DNA of 15,954 nt from Lachnospiraceae bacterium (GCA_019420465.1 JAHZHB010000116.1:1-15954), one strand, 5' to 3'; shown: positions 1 to 6,519, numbered from the stretch's first letter. Notes: generated by a model not told the origin, from the sequence alone. Program-made: numbers and translations.

Positions 1-63
1 CCTTCCCACTACCGGGCGGATTCGGGACTTTAACCCGTTAGAAACGTGCGCCGCCGGGCGCAC
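1..63 (-). mobile_element. 5' end of a probable group IIC intron (partial, runs off the left edge)
   Basis: Read on the minus strand from position 63, the sequence begins GTGCGCCCGGC, which fits the group II 5' consensus GUGYG. It continues with a short self-complementary stretch (the 9-bp stem 44-52/57-65 overlaps the boundary) and then CGGGTTAAAGTCCCGAA. From memory, this follows the start of the Oceanobacillus iheyensis class C intron (GUGUGCCCGGC, then GGGUGAGAGUCCCGAAC). Class C introns insert just behind transcription terminators, and here the 5' exon is a 15-bp terminator hairpin ending 6 nt upstream of the boundary. Only about 63 nt are visible. The reverse transcriptase and domains V/VI would lie beyond the left edge, so whether the intron is intact is unknown. 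Confidence 0.6.
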
Positions 64-69
64 GTATAT

Positions 70-107
70 GAAAAGAAGCAGTTGCCTGATAACAACTGCT
101 TCTTTTC
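70..107 (-). terminator. Strong 15-bp terminator hairpin next to the intron
   Basis: Positions 70-84 and 93-107 are perfect reverse complements (15 bp) around an 8-nt loop (85-92). On the minus strand the 3' arm ends CTTCTTTTC, so the T-tract lies partly inside the stem. It would end a minus-strand transcript started at the promoter at 188-216. The intron follows it after 6 nt. Confidence 0.75.
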
Positions 108-181
108 AGAGGATGCATATAATTGTCAGCTTGGAGGATAAACAATTATATGAGTGAAGAAAGGAAATGTTCCTTTGACTT
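70..181 (-). ncRNA. Candidate small RNA with three stem-loops and a UCCUCC loop
   Basis: A predicted minus-strand promoter (TTGTAT at 216-211, 17-bp spacer, TAAAAT at 193-188) would start RNA near position 181. The 110-nt transcript to the terminator has no convincing reading frame but three hairpins: 170-176/160-166 (7 bp, 3-nt loop), 142-152/116-126 (11 bp, 15-nt loop) and the 15-bp terminator. The middle loop reads TTATCCTCCAAGCTG, and its UCCUCC is complementary to Shine-Dalgarno sequences, a known feature of many Firmicute regulatory RNAs. Alternatives are that this is a leader/attenuator of genes beyond the intron, or that the CCTCC is simply the complement of a plus-strand GGAGG. No homology to a named RNA family is claimed. 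Confidence 0.4.
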
Positions 182-187
182 GTCCTT

Positions 188-257
188 ATTTTATCTTTCT
201 TGCTTATTGTATACAACCCCGGCACGGGGATATTCGTCATAACTAACAATTATACCC
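188..257 (-). promoter_or_regulatory. Promoter plus shared upstream element, copy R1
   Basis: The minus-strand -35 TTGTAT (216-211) and -10 TAAAAT (193-188) are 17 bp apart. Directly upstream lies a box that forms CCCC-GTGCC-GGGG on the minus strand (229-217), and then AATATCCCC and a partly palindromic AT-rich core (about 237-257). By eye this aligns with the region upstream of the lipoprotein gene (2037-2086) at about 24 of 31 positions. It also aligns with the region upstream of the membrane-protein pair (2793-2828) at about 20 of 28. The regulator that binds it is unknown. Confidence 0.55.
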
Positions 258-298
258 TTCCCACAAAAATTCCCTTAACTCCGGTGCTATGACATGCA

Positions 299-339
299 AA
301 AGGTGCAAGATCATCTTCTTCTGACAATCTTGCACCTTT
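299..339 (-). terminator. Terminator of the substrate-binding lipoprotein gene
   Basis: Positions 299-311 and 327-339 form a perfect 13-bp stem with a 15-nt loop, starting 6 nt behind the lipoprotein stop codon. The arms are AAAGGTGCAAGAT and its complement. The plus-strand side also has a T-rich tail (TTTATTATTTTA), so the hairpin may work in both directions. Confidence 0.7.
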
Positions 340-345
340 ATTATT

Positions 346-1968
346 TTACTGTATATCTGTCTCGGCACTTACCCAGTAGTAATCTGCAGGTGTGCTTGTA
401 ATTCCACTGACATTTTTCTTCATCACGAAATTCATCAGCGGATAACAGTAATATATACACACCGCATCATCCAGAAGAATCTGCTCTCCCTCTTCGACCA
501 GTTCAATACGTTTCTCCGGATCTGCTTCCACAGTCAGAGTATCCATAATCGTATCAAATTCCGAATTGCTCCATCCAAAACTTGCATAGGAACCACCTGT
601 CTTGAAATAGGTATTCATATGGTTTTCCGGATCAGCACAGTTCAATACATTGATACTCATGCAAAGTAAATCGTAATCGCCGGCACCCAGCCGGTCGATG
701 ACCGTCTGCGTATCATTTACTGTGGGTGTGATTTTAAGCCCCAGCTCCTGCTTCGCAGCGATCTGGGTTGCATTGACAACGATTTCCTGCTCCGGACGTC
801 CCTGGTAATAGACGAACTCCAGATCTAGCGGCTCTCCGTCCGGCGTCTCCCGGTAACCGTCACCATCGATATCCTTGTATCCGGCCTCATCCAGAAGCTG
901 TCTTGCTTTCTCCGGATCATAGGTATACGGATCTGTCAGTTCATCGTATCCATACGGTGCCGAGGATGTGATCAGTGTCTTTCCAGCCACATACTGGTTA
1001 CCTAGCTGCACAGAACAGATTGTATCCTTATCTATGCAGCGCAGGATTGCTTCCCGAAGCACTTTATCCTTCAGCGGACCGTTCTGGTTCATGAAGCCGT
1101 GGGTTGTGCGGCCGCTGGCTGTACGGGAAATGACATACTCATCGTTTTCAAATTTATCAATATCCGTCATACTGACATTGTATACTGCATCAAAATCGCC
1201 GGACTGCAGACCCATGGTCAGTGTGCTCTGATCCTCAGTATAAACAAAATCTAACGTATCAACTTTTACGTCACCGCCATAATATGTCTCATTTTTCGTC
1301 ACGATGCACTCTTTTGTTGTCGGAACAAAAGATTCTACTTTAAACGGGCCACATCCAATCGGACCATCATCCTGGATATTTGACATATCTACAGATGTAT
1401 CAATGATACAAAACAGCGGATCGGCCAGCTTATTCGGCAGAATCGGCTCGGCAGTATCACAGACGATCGTCAGCTTCTGGCCATCAGCTTCCATAGAGAC
1501 CGGAGTGAAATATTCCGGTCCACGAGTTCCCTTATCAAAGACATTCTGGATCGAATTTTTAACTGCTTCGGCTGTCACCGGATTGCCATTGGAAAAAGTG
1601 ATGCCATCACGAATCGTAAATGTCCAGGTTTTCTGATCTTCGGATACACTGTAATCATCCTCTGCCAGCCAGCCGGAAATTGTCATGTCATCATTCATCT
1701 TTGTCAGGGTTTCACTGATACCAAAACGGACAATATACCATCCATTGTAAGTTTCCACCGGATCTAAGGTATTGCAGGTCTGTCCGGTACCGATAACAAT
1801 TTTCTTTTCTCCTGTTGTTGCTGCTTCTGTAACACTACTTGTTCCTGCAACACTATCAGCGGCACTTGTCGAAGATGCGACTGAAGAACCGGAATTTCCA
1901 CAACCGGTCAGCATACTGGCCAGCATCGTAACGGTGGCAGCATATGCTACTACTTTTCTGATTTTCAT
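346..1968 (-). CDS. ABC transporter substrate-binding lipoprotein (peptide/nickel family, SBP_bac_5)
   Basis: A 540-residue extracytoplasmic solute-binding protein of the DppA/OppA/NikA family. Residues 1-23 are a lipoprotein signal: KIRK, a hydrophobic stretch, then lipobox LTGC with Cys23 as the lipidated residue. A Ser/Thr/Ala-rich linker follows to about residue 53. The mature part has family landmarks, including GWLAEDDYSVSEDQKTWTFTIR near 100-120, the GPFKVESF segment near 210 and YDPEKARQLLDEAGY near 350. The family binds short peptides, nickel chelates or similar ligands and hands them to OppBC/DppBC-type permeases. The exact ligand cannot be read from sequence. The ATG at 1968 has GGGAG 7 nt upstream. 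No permease or ATPase gene is in the window; these may lie to the left, beyond the intron. Its promoter carries the shared element at 2037-2086. Confidence 0.9.
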   Translation of the reverse strand: MKIRKVVAYAATVTMLASMLTGCGNSGSSVASSTSAADSVAGTSSVTEAATTGEKKIVIGTGQTCNTLDPVETYNGWYIVRFGISETLTKMNDDMTISGWLAEDDYSVSEDQKTWTFTIRDGITFSNGNPVTAEAVKNSIQNVFDKGTRGPEYFTPVSMEADGQKLTIVCDTAEPILPNKLADPLFCIIDTSVDMSNIQDDGPIGCGPFKVESFVPTTKECIVTKNETYYGGDVKVDTLDFVYTEDQSTLTMGLQSGDFDAVYNVSMTDIDKFENDEYVISRTASGRTTHGFMNQNGPLKDKVLREAILRCIDKDTICSVQLGNQYVAGKTLITSSAPYGYDELTDPYTYDPEKARQLLDEAGYKDIDGDGYRETPDGEPLDLEFVYYQGRPEQEIVVNATQIAAKQELGLKITPTVNDTQTVIDRLGAGDYDLLCMSINVLNCADPENHMNTYFKTGGSYASFGWSNSEFDTIMDTLTVEADPEKRIELVEEGEQILLDDAVCIYYCYPLMNFVMKKNVSGITSTPADYYWVSAETDIQ

Positions 1969-2036
1969 TTAAATCTCCCTCATTTGTTTTTCTCTTATAT
2001 CATGGACAACAAATAAAGTCTAACAATCTGACAAAT

Positions 2037-2086
2037 CCCCGGCAACCCCCTGACTGGGATATTGGCCATATCTAAAAGTTATGACC
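2037..2086 (-). promoter_or_regulatory. Shared upstream element, copy R2, of the lipoprotein gene
   Basis: On the plus strand this is CCCCGGCA, then GGGATATT (2056-2063), then a palindrome with arms GGCCATATCT and AGTTATGACC around AAA (2064-2086; 8 of 10 arm positions match). It lies about 70-120 nt upstream of the lipoprotein ATG and just behind the stop codon of the DJ-1-like gene. A candidate -10 TATAAG is seen on the minus strand near 1995-2000, with a poor -35 17 bp upstream, which would suit an activator-dependent promoter. This copy has the most symmetrical core. Confidence 0.5.
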
Positions 2087-2097
2087 GGCATCTGAAA

Positions 2098-2676
2098 TCA
2101 GCAATATCCTGCCTCCATATCCCATTGAATTCCCAAATTATGAGCGATCTGCATGGCCTTATCAACTTCGTAAAAATCTGCAACTATACACAGGGCTGCA
2201 TCTATAGCCGCCAACGATGCTGAAGCCGAATAAAACTTGCCGTCTACCATCCACGGCACATCATAAATCCAGTGAACTGCAGCTGTATACATTCTTTTCC
2301 AATTTTCTCCCTGTTGATATGCTGCAATATTTCGCTGATACAATTCCCCGGTCTGCGCCAGATAGCCACTCCCTTCTGCCACTGTCAGACAGGCTGTAGA
2401 TTTTCTGATACATGTTTTAATTCTCATTCTTGTTTCCGGATCCTGCAGAAGAACTTTTCTTGCCCCTTTTCCACCCGGTATCAAAACAATCCCTTCTCCA
2501 GATGTGTTATCTAATGGTTCTGTCCATATTTTCGTTCCCTGAACACTGTTTACAAAATCTCCTGTAACAGACAGGTAATTTATGTGAAACTGTTCTGCAG
2601 CCAAACCAAATATTTTCACCGGTCCGGCCATATCCAGCAGGTCAAAATCATCAAATAATAATATATCCAGATTCAT
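2098..2676 (-). CDS. DJ-1/PfpI superfamily protein lacking the nucleophile cysteine
   Basis: A 192-residue cytosolic protein with the DJ-1/PfpI/isonitrile-hydratase-like fold. The N-terminal LDILLFDDFDLLDMAGPV matches the usual strand and acidic-residue region of this family (Asp12 at the usual Glu/Asp position). LIPGGKGAR (65-73) is the glycine-rich turn. At the nucleophile elbow, where the family normally has V-C-T-G, this protein reads V-A-E-G (99-102), so the catalytic Cys is Ala100; a Cys sits at 96 instead. It is therefore probably not a standard hydratase, amidase or glyoxalase and may be a ligand-binding or structural relative. I chose the ATG at 2676 because GGGAGGG lies about 6 nt before it; an upstream in-frame ATG at 2700 has no such site. 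It reads toward the lipoprotein gene and may be cotranscribed with it. Confidence 0.8.
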   Translation of the reverse strand: MNLDILLFDDFDLLDMAGPVKIFGLAAEQFHINYLSVTGDFVNSVQGTKIWTEPLDNTSGEGIVLIPGGKGARKVLLQDPETRMRIKTCIRKSTACLTVAEGSGYLAQTGELYQRNIAAYQQGENWKRMYTAAVHWIYDVPWMVDGKFYSASASLAAIDAALCIVADFYEVDKAMQIAHNLGIQWDMEAGYC

Positions 2677-2734
2677 TGTATTCCCTCCCATTTTATGCAT
2701 CCTGTCAGAGTTTCTGATATTACTTTTAATTTTG

Positions 2735-2828
2735 AGCTTATCAAACTGCTACGCTCTATACAAGCCTCATACGGGGATACTATTTTCACTTTGCCATAAA
2801 TAATTGTTATTGCCAATAACCCCCGGGG
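2735..2828. promoter_or_regulatory. Divergent promoter region with two shared-element copies (R3 forward, R4 reverse)
   Basis: For the plus-strand genes, 2793-2828 holds the AT-rich core followed by CCAATAACCCC and CGGGG, like copies R1 and R2. For the minus-strand DJ-1-like gene, 2758-2779 reads on the minus strand TATCCCCGTATGAGGC followed by TTGTAT. Copy R1 has the same TATCCCCGT and TTGTAT at the same 22-nt spacing, with 17 of 22 positions identical. The minus-strand -10 is TAAGCT (2740-2735), which is weak. The AT-rich core at 2795-2810 lies between the two half-regions and could serve both. Confidence 0.5.
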
Positions 2829-2845
2829 AGGCTTTCTTTTTTTAT

Positions 2846-2874
2846 TTGCAGACGTAAACTAAAGAAAAGATAAC
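2846..2874 (+). promoter_or_regulatory. Predicted promoter of the membrane-protein pair
   Basis: TTGCAG (2846-2851) and GATAAC (2869-2874) are separated by 17 bp. The promoter lies 18 nt behind the CGGGG of shared element R3. A leader stem-loop (2880-2890 with 2897-2908, one bulge) lies between it and the ribosome binding site AAGGAGG at about 2919-2925. Confidence 0.5.
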
Positions 2875-2933
2875 ACAGCAGTGCTTTAAATCATATTTTA
2901 ACAGCACTTGCCATTTTTAAGGAGGTATTACTT

Positions 2934-3347
2934 ATGGCATGTTTTTTAGTCCCCGCTACAGAAGCTCTTGTCGTAACGGCAATCAACCTGGTCGTTAAAA
3001 GAAAAGAGGAAACACAGATTAAAGCTTTCGACACAAACGGAAAAGACAAATTTTCAGACGTGATGGCTGCCTCTATTCCCTTAAGCCGTAAGCTTTCCTG
3101 GCTGACATATCTTCTCTGGGGAGGTGCTTTTCTGTTAATGTTTGAACATGTATGGCATGGTGAAGTTGTTCCTTTCTTCCCCTTCCTTACAGCAATGTCA
3201 AGCCCTGGTGATACGGCTGCTATGTTACACGAAATGTCAACCATTGGTGTTACAATGGCTATACTTGTTACAGTAGCCTGGATTGGTATTCTAGCGGCTG
3301 TGCAGATTATCCTGCGTGCCACCCGTTCCCATACGCATACTGCATAA
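2934..3347 (+). CDS. Small membrane protein of unknown function with a HxxH motif
   Basis: A 137-residue hydrophobic protein that I recognise only as a type recurring in Lachnospiraceae; no function is known to me. Hydrophobic segments are at about 4-21, 54-72 and 105-127. A charged loop at 22-52 (KRKEETQIKAFDTNGKDKFSD) separates the first two. The second segment ends in FEHVWHGEVVP, giving His72 and His75, followed by His99 in LHEM and two more His near the C-terminus. Clustered histidines beside a membrane segment suggest metal or cofactor binding, but this is inference. The ATG has AAGGAGG about 8 nt upstream. The next gene starts 23 nt after the stop, and the two almost surely form one operon closed by the terminator at 3706-3740. 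Confidence 0.8.
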   Translation: MACFLVPATEALVVTAINLVVKRKEETQIKAFDTNGKDKFSDVMAASIPLSRKLSWLTYLLWGGAFLLMFEHVWHGEVVPFFPFLTAMSSPGDTAAMLHEMSTIGVTMAILVTVAWIGILAAVQIILRATRSHTHTA

Positions 3348-3370
3348 ATACAGAAAGGACATTCTACATT

Positions 3371-3685
3371 ATGACATTACTGATCGCAGTTTTTGCAGCA
3401 ATTATCAGTACGGTACTCTGGTATCGCCGAAAAGATGATACAATGAAACTCGGCACTTTATGCTTTATGTACTGGGGTGCTTCTCTGATGTGGCTCGGAG
3501 ATGCCATTTTCGAATATCTGGAGCTTGGAGCAGAATATTTTACACCAGCTCCGACAGATATGCTGAATGATGCTTTTCTCGGACTTTCCGTTGTCGCTCT
3601 GGGGATGATTATATGGCTGATCATTCTTCTGATTAAAGATCCAAGAGGCTCTGTCAGGGCGGCACTTTTAAAAGAAAAATTATAA
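3371..3685 (+). CDS. Small membrane protein of unknown function, partner of the upstream gene
   Basis: A 104-residue protein with three hydrophobic segments at about 2-18, 28-46 and 68-89, and a basic C-terminus (KDPRGSVRAALLKEKL) likely on the cytosolic side. The stretch between segments two and three (GDAIFEYLELGAEYFTPAPTD) is acidic and aromatic, and it could pair with the His-rich loop of its neighbour. It follows the neighbour after 23 nt, with AAAGGA about 11 nt before the ATG. I recognise no catalytic motif. Joint occurrence and shared promoter suggest a two-subunit membrane complex, which is inference. Confidence 0.8.
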   Translation: MTLLIAVFAAIISTVLWYRRKDDTMKLGTLCFMYWGASLMWLGDAIFEYLELGAEYFTPAPTDMLNDAFLGLSVVALGMIIWLIILLIKDPRGSVRAALLKEKL

Positions 3686-3705
3686 TTCTACTCTTATATC
3701 TTTTT

Positions 3706-3740
3706 AAGGCACATGTCAGCAAATTGACGTGTGCCTTTTT
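3706..3740 (+). terminator. Terminator of the membrane-protein operon
   Basis: Positions 3706-3718 pair with 3725-3737 over 13 bp (one T-G wobble) around a 6-nt loop, and TTTTT follows at 3736-3740. It starts about 20 nt behind the stop codon of the second membrane protein. Confidence 0.85.
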
Positions 3741-3844
3741 ATGTACTCCTCTATATATCATTGACTTCCTGTACAAGACAGTAACATTTTAATGATTACT
3801 TTTCCTCTGTATTTGCTGCTGCATTCCATGTACGATGCATTGAT

Positions 3845-4327
3845 TTATACCAGCGCCTTATAAAATCGTAGTTCAAATGTTGTGCCCTTACCTTCTTTGC
3901 TTTCTGCCCGTATGGAAGCTCTTTCTTTTTCCAGAATTGCCTTTGACAGTGCCAGACCGATGCCGACGCTCTCTCCTGAGGGGCTGCTGCCCTGATAAAA
4001 TCGTTCGAAGATATGTGGCAGATCCTTTGGCGCAATGCCACAGCCGTCGTCTGTAATATACAGTGCATCATATATATGTGTTCTGGCTGTCCGCAATGTC
4101 AGGCGTCCGCCTTTTTCCATATGCTCGATGCAGTTTTTAATGATATTGCCGATGGCCTCTGCTGTCCAGTGCTGATCACCTTTATACGAGAAATCTTCTG
4201 TCTGATCCAGCAGGGTGATCTCTTTTAATTCCATCATTACAAGAAACGGATGCAGGGCCTCCTGCTGCAGCGCATAAGTCAGTCCCATGGCGATGGCTGC
4301 GTCATCCTCCAGTACGAAAATCTGCAT
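3845..4327 (-). pseudogene. Two-component relic: response-regulator start fused to histidine-kinase end
   Basis: The 160-residue frame begins MQIFVLEDDAAIAMGLTYAL, the first strand and helix of an OmpR-type receiver domain with its acidic pair. It then switches near residue 24-30 to the end of a sensor kinase. The kinase ATPase part shows an N box (NIIKNCIEH, 61-69), G1 box (DDGCGI, 93-98), F box (FERFY, 107-111) and G2 box (GIGLAL, 122-127). The phospho-acceptor Asp, the DNA-binding domain, the kinase sensor region and the HisKA His are all missing. In such operons the regulator gene precedes the kinase gene, so one in-frame deletion of more than 1 kb would create this join. AAAGAGGTG lies just before the ATG, so it could still be translated. 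It might be a free ATPase fragment, but decay is more likely. Confidence 0.75.
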
Positions 4328-4406
4328 CCGTTACACCTCTTTCCATTCCTCTTAGTATAGCGGATTTTTCATATGATATCTATTACAGTTTTGTCATTTT
4401 CAAACA

Positions 4407-4452
4407 GGAAACCGCATACTGTCCATATTTCGACGGACAGCATGCGGTTTCC
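4407..4452 (-). terminator. Hairpin behind the flavodiiron gene, likely terminator
   Basis: Positions 4407-4424 pair with 4435-4452 (18 bp with one A-C mismatch), loop 4425-4434. It lies 45 nt behind the flavodiiron stop codon. On the minus strand it is followed by TGTTTGAAAATG, a poor T-tract, so termination strength is uncertain. Confidence 0.55.
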
Positions 4453-4496
4453 AGTCACTTTACATACACAAAAATCGTATATGCCCTTTTATTCTG

Positions 4497-6287
4497 TTAT
4501 TGGATCGGCTCAAAGTCCACAGCACCATGTTTACACAGCGGGCAGATAAAATCTTCCGGAAGTTCATCTCCCTCATAAATATATCCACACACTTTGCAGA
4601 CAAAGCCTTTCTTTCCTTCGGTCTGCGGTTTTGGCTTTACATATTTCTGATAATACGTATAAGTCATAGTATCTTTGTCACTGACGACACGAGCTTCTGC
4701 CACACTGCAGATAAACATACCATGGGTTCCGAGATCTACATACTGTTCTACTTTCAGTGACATAAATGCATTGATATATTTATCAAGAAATACCAGTCCA
4801 TTATCAGAACGGTTTACTTTCTGTCCGGCAAATTTATCCACGCTTCTTCCGCTCTGGAAGCCAAACTGCTGAAACACGCTAAACGGTGCATCTACGGACA
4901 GACAGTTGACATTTAAAATACCTGTCTGCTGAATCACATGGTGTGAATAATTGGCTTTATTGATGTTGACAGCTACACGGTAGGGAGAATCTGTCAGCTG
5001 TGTGACCGTATTGACGATCAGTCCATTGTCTTTCTTTCCGTCATTGGATGTCACCACATACAGACCATAGCCGATCCTGAATAATGCCGTCATATCATTT
5101 TTATTTGCCAGGGTATCACTCTTGGCAATGTAATCCTGACACAGTTCATTGGCCAGAGTCTCCAGCTGTTCTTTATTCTCAGCGGTAAGTGCAGACATAA
5201 TCTTTACCGTCGTCGGTGTCCACGTGATTTTTTCACATACAGAAAGCATCTGTCTCATGATTTTTGCTGCCAGCGGCGACCAGGAACCATTTTCGATCAG
5301 GGCCACTGTTCTGTTCTGGAAGTTATGCTCTATAAGGCGGGTGATATAATCATGCATAAACGGATAAATACTCGCATTGTACGTTGTGGTTGCAAGAACA
5401 AGCTTGCTGTAACGGAACGCATCACTGAGAGCCAGCGACATATCACATCTTGCCAGATCATAAACGACTACCTTCGGACAGCCTTTACTTCTGAGCTTTT
5501 CTGCCATCAGCTCTGCAGCTGCCTTCGTATGACCATATACAGAGGTATAGGCGATCACAATTCCTTCCTCTTCCGGCGTATAGGAAGACCAGGTATCATA
5601 CAGTCCTATATAATGTCCGAGATTTTCTCTCAAAACAGGCCCGTGTAGCGGACAGATTACATCGATATCCAGCCCTGCGGCCACTTTCAGCAAAGCCTGT
5701 ACCTGTGCACCATATTTTCCTACGATGCCGATAAAATACCGTCTGGCCTCATCATCCCAGTCCTCTTCCACATCAAGCGCACCAAATTTTCCGAAACCAT
5801 CTGCAGAAAACAGTACTTTCTCCGTACTATCGTATGTCACCATAACTTCCGGCCAGTGTACCATCGGGGCAAATACGAATGTCAGCTTATGATAGCCCAG
5901 ATCCAACGTCCCACCATTTTCCACAACGAGTTTCTGTCCATCCATATCCAGTCCAAAGAAATTGTAGATCATCTCAAAGGTCTTTGTGTTCGCCACTACA
6001 GTCGTCTCTGGATACACCTTCAGAAATTCTGCCACATTCGCCGCATGATCCGGCTCCATATGCTGTACAACCAGATAATCCGGTTTTCTGTCATCCAGAA
6101 TCGCTTCCAGATTGTCCAGCCATTCATGTTTGAAATTTGCATCCACCGTATCCATAACGGCAATCTTCTCATCCAGGATCACATAGGAATTGTAAGTCAT
6201 TCCGTGCGGTACCGGATATTGTCCCTCAAACAGATCCACCTGATGATCATTGACACCTGCATAACGAATTGTTTCTGTAATCTGCAT
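4497..6287 (-). CDS. Four-domain flavodiiron protein (diiron, flavodoxin, flavin reductase, rubredoxin)
   Basis: A 596-residue cytosolic enzyme expected to reduce O2 to water or NO to N2O with NAD(P)H-derived electrons. Domains in order: metallo-beta-lactamase-like diiron domain (1 to about 235), flavodoxin with FMN loop TSVYGHTK (about 245-385), flavin-reductase-like domain (about 398-540, starting MTALFRIGYGLYVVTS) and a C-terminal rubredoxin. Diiron ligands fit H-x-E-x-D-H (QHMEPDH, His76, Glu78, Asp80, His81), His144 in MVHWPE, Asp163 in SADGFG and His215 in PLHGP. The rubredoxin is short-spaced: CKVC, 15 residues, CPLC. The enzyme therefore carries its whole electron chain in one polypeptide. 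I chose the ATG at 6287 because GGAGG (6299-6295) lies 7 nt before it; a TTG at 6293 is too close. The divergent Crp/Fnr gene and the operator at 6471-6486 point to redox or NO control. Confidence 0.95.
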   Translation of the reverse strand: MQITETIRYAGVNDHQVDLFEGQYPVPHGMTYNSYVILDEKIAVMDTVDANFKHEWLDNLEAILDDRKPDYLVVQHMEPDHAANVAEFLKVYPETTVVANTKTFEMIYNFFGLDMDGQKLVVENGGTLDLGYHKLTFVFAPMVHWPEVMVTYDSTEKVLFSADGFGKFGALDVEEDWDDEARRYFIGIVGKYGAQVQALLKVAAGLDIDVICPLHGPVLRENLGHYIGLYDTWSSYTPEEEGIVIAYTSVYGHTKAAAELMAEKLRSKGCPKVVVYDLARCDMSLALSDAFRYSKLVLATTTYNASIYPFMHDYITRLIEHNFQNRTVALIENGSWSPLAAKIMRQMLSVCEKITWTPTTVKIMSALTAENKEQLETLANELCQDYIAKSDTLANKNDMTALFRIGYGLYVVTSNDGKKDNGLIVNTVTQLTDSPYRVAVNINKANYSHHVIQQTGILNVNCLSVDAPFSVFQQFGFQSGRSVDKFAGQKVNRSDNGLVFLDKYINAFMSLKVEQYVDLGTHGMFICSVAEARVVSDKDTMTYTYYQKYVKPKPQTEGKKGFVCKVCGYIYEGDELPEDFICPLCKHGAVDFEPIQ

Positions 6288-6443
6288 ATTCAATCCTCCA
6301 TTTCTATCTGCGCACCCTGCCTGTATCTGCTGTTTGTCCCAACATCACCTTTTGTTTTCTGGTCTCTGATCTGAAATATTTTCTAAGACCTTACGTTTTC
6401 TGACATCCGGCAGCCATTGCGGTTTTTTGTTTTCTATGCTTAA

Positions 6444-6519
6444 AGTATACGTTGTATGCGAAATTATATCTGTTGCAGTTGCAACAAAATATGGCATTTT
6501 TTTCAAAATGTGTTATACT
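6444..6519. promoter_or_regulatory. Divergent promoters with a perfect Crp/Fnr-type operator at 6471-6486
   Basis: TGTTGCAGTTGCAACA (6471-6486) is a perfect inverted repeat with 7-bp arms and a 2-bp centre, the size and spacing of Crp/Fnr-family sites. For the flavodiiron gene, a minus-strand -10 TATACT (6449-6444) predicts a start near 6437. The operator centre is then about 41.5 bp upstream, the classical class II activator position, and the -35 is poor as expected. For the regulator gene, the plus-strand ATGGCA (6491-6496), 17 bp, and extended -10 TGTTATACT (6511-6519) place the operator just upstream of the -35. The leader of the flavodiiron mRNA would be about 150 nt. Confidence 0.65.

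Noticed and set aside
150..242. Plus-strand 30-codon frame (ATG at 150) behind GGAGG at 133-137 and a TATAAT at 118-123.
   Set aside because: Spacing of about 12 nt is long, no good -35 is seen, the peptide has no recognisable features, and the minus-strand promoter and hairpins explain the stretch as well or better. It remains an alternative to the small RNA.
2891..3322. Minus-strand 143-codon frame opposite the first small membrane protein.
   Set aside because: No ribosome site or family resemblance; the plus-strand gene has a promoter, AAGGAGG and membrane segments.
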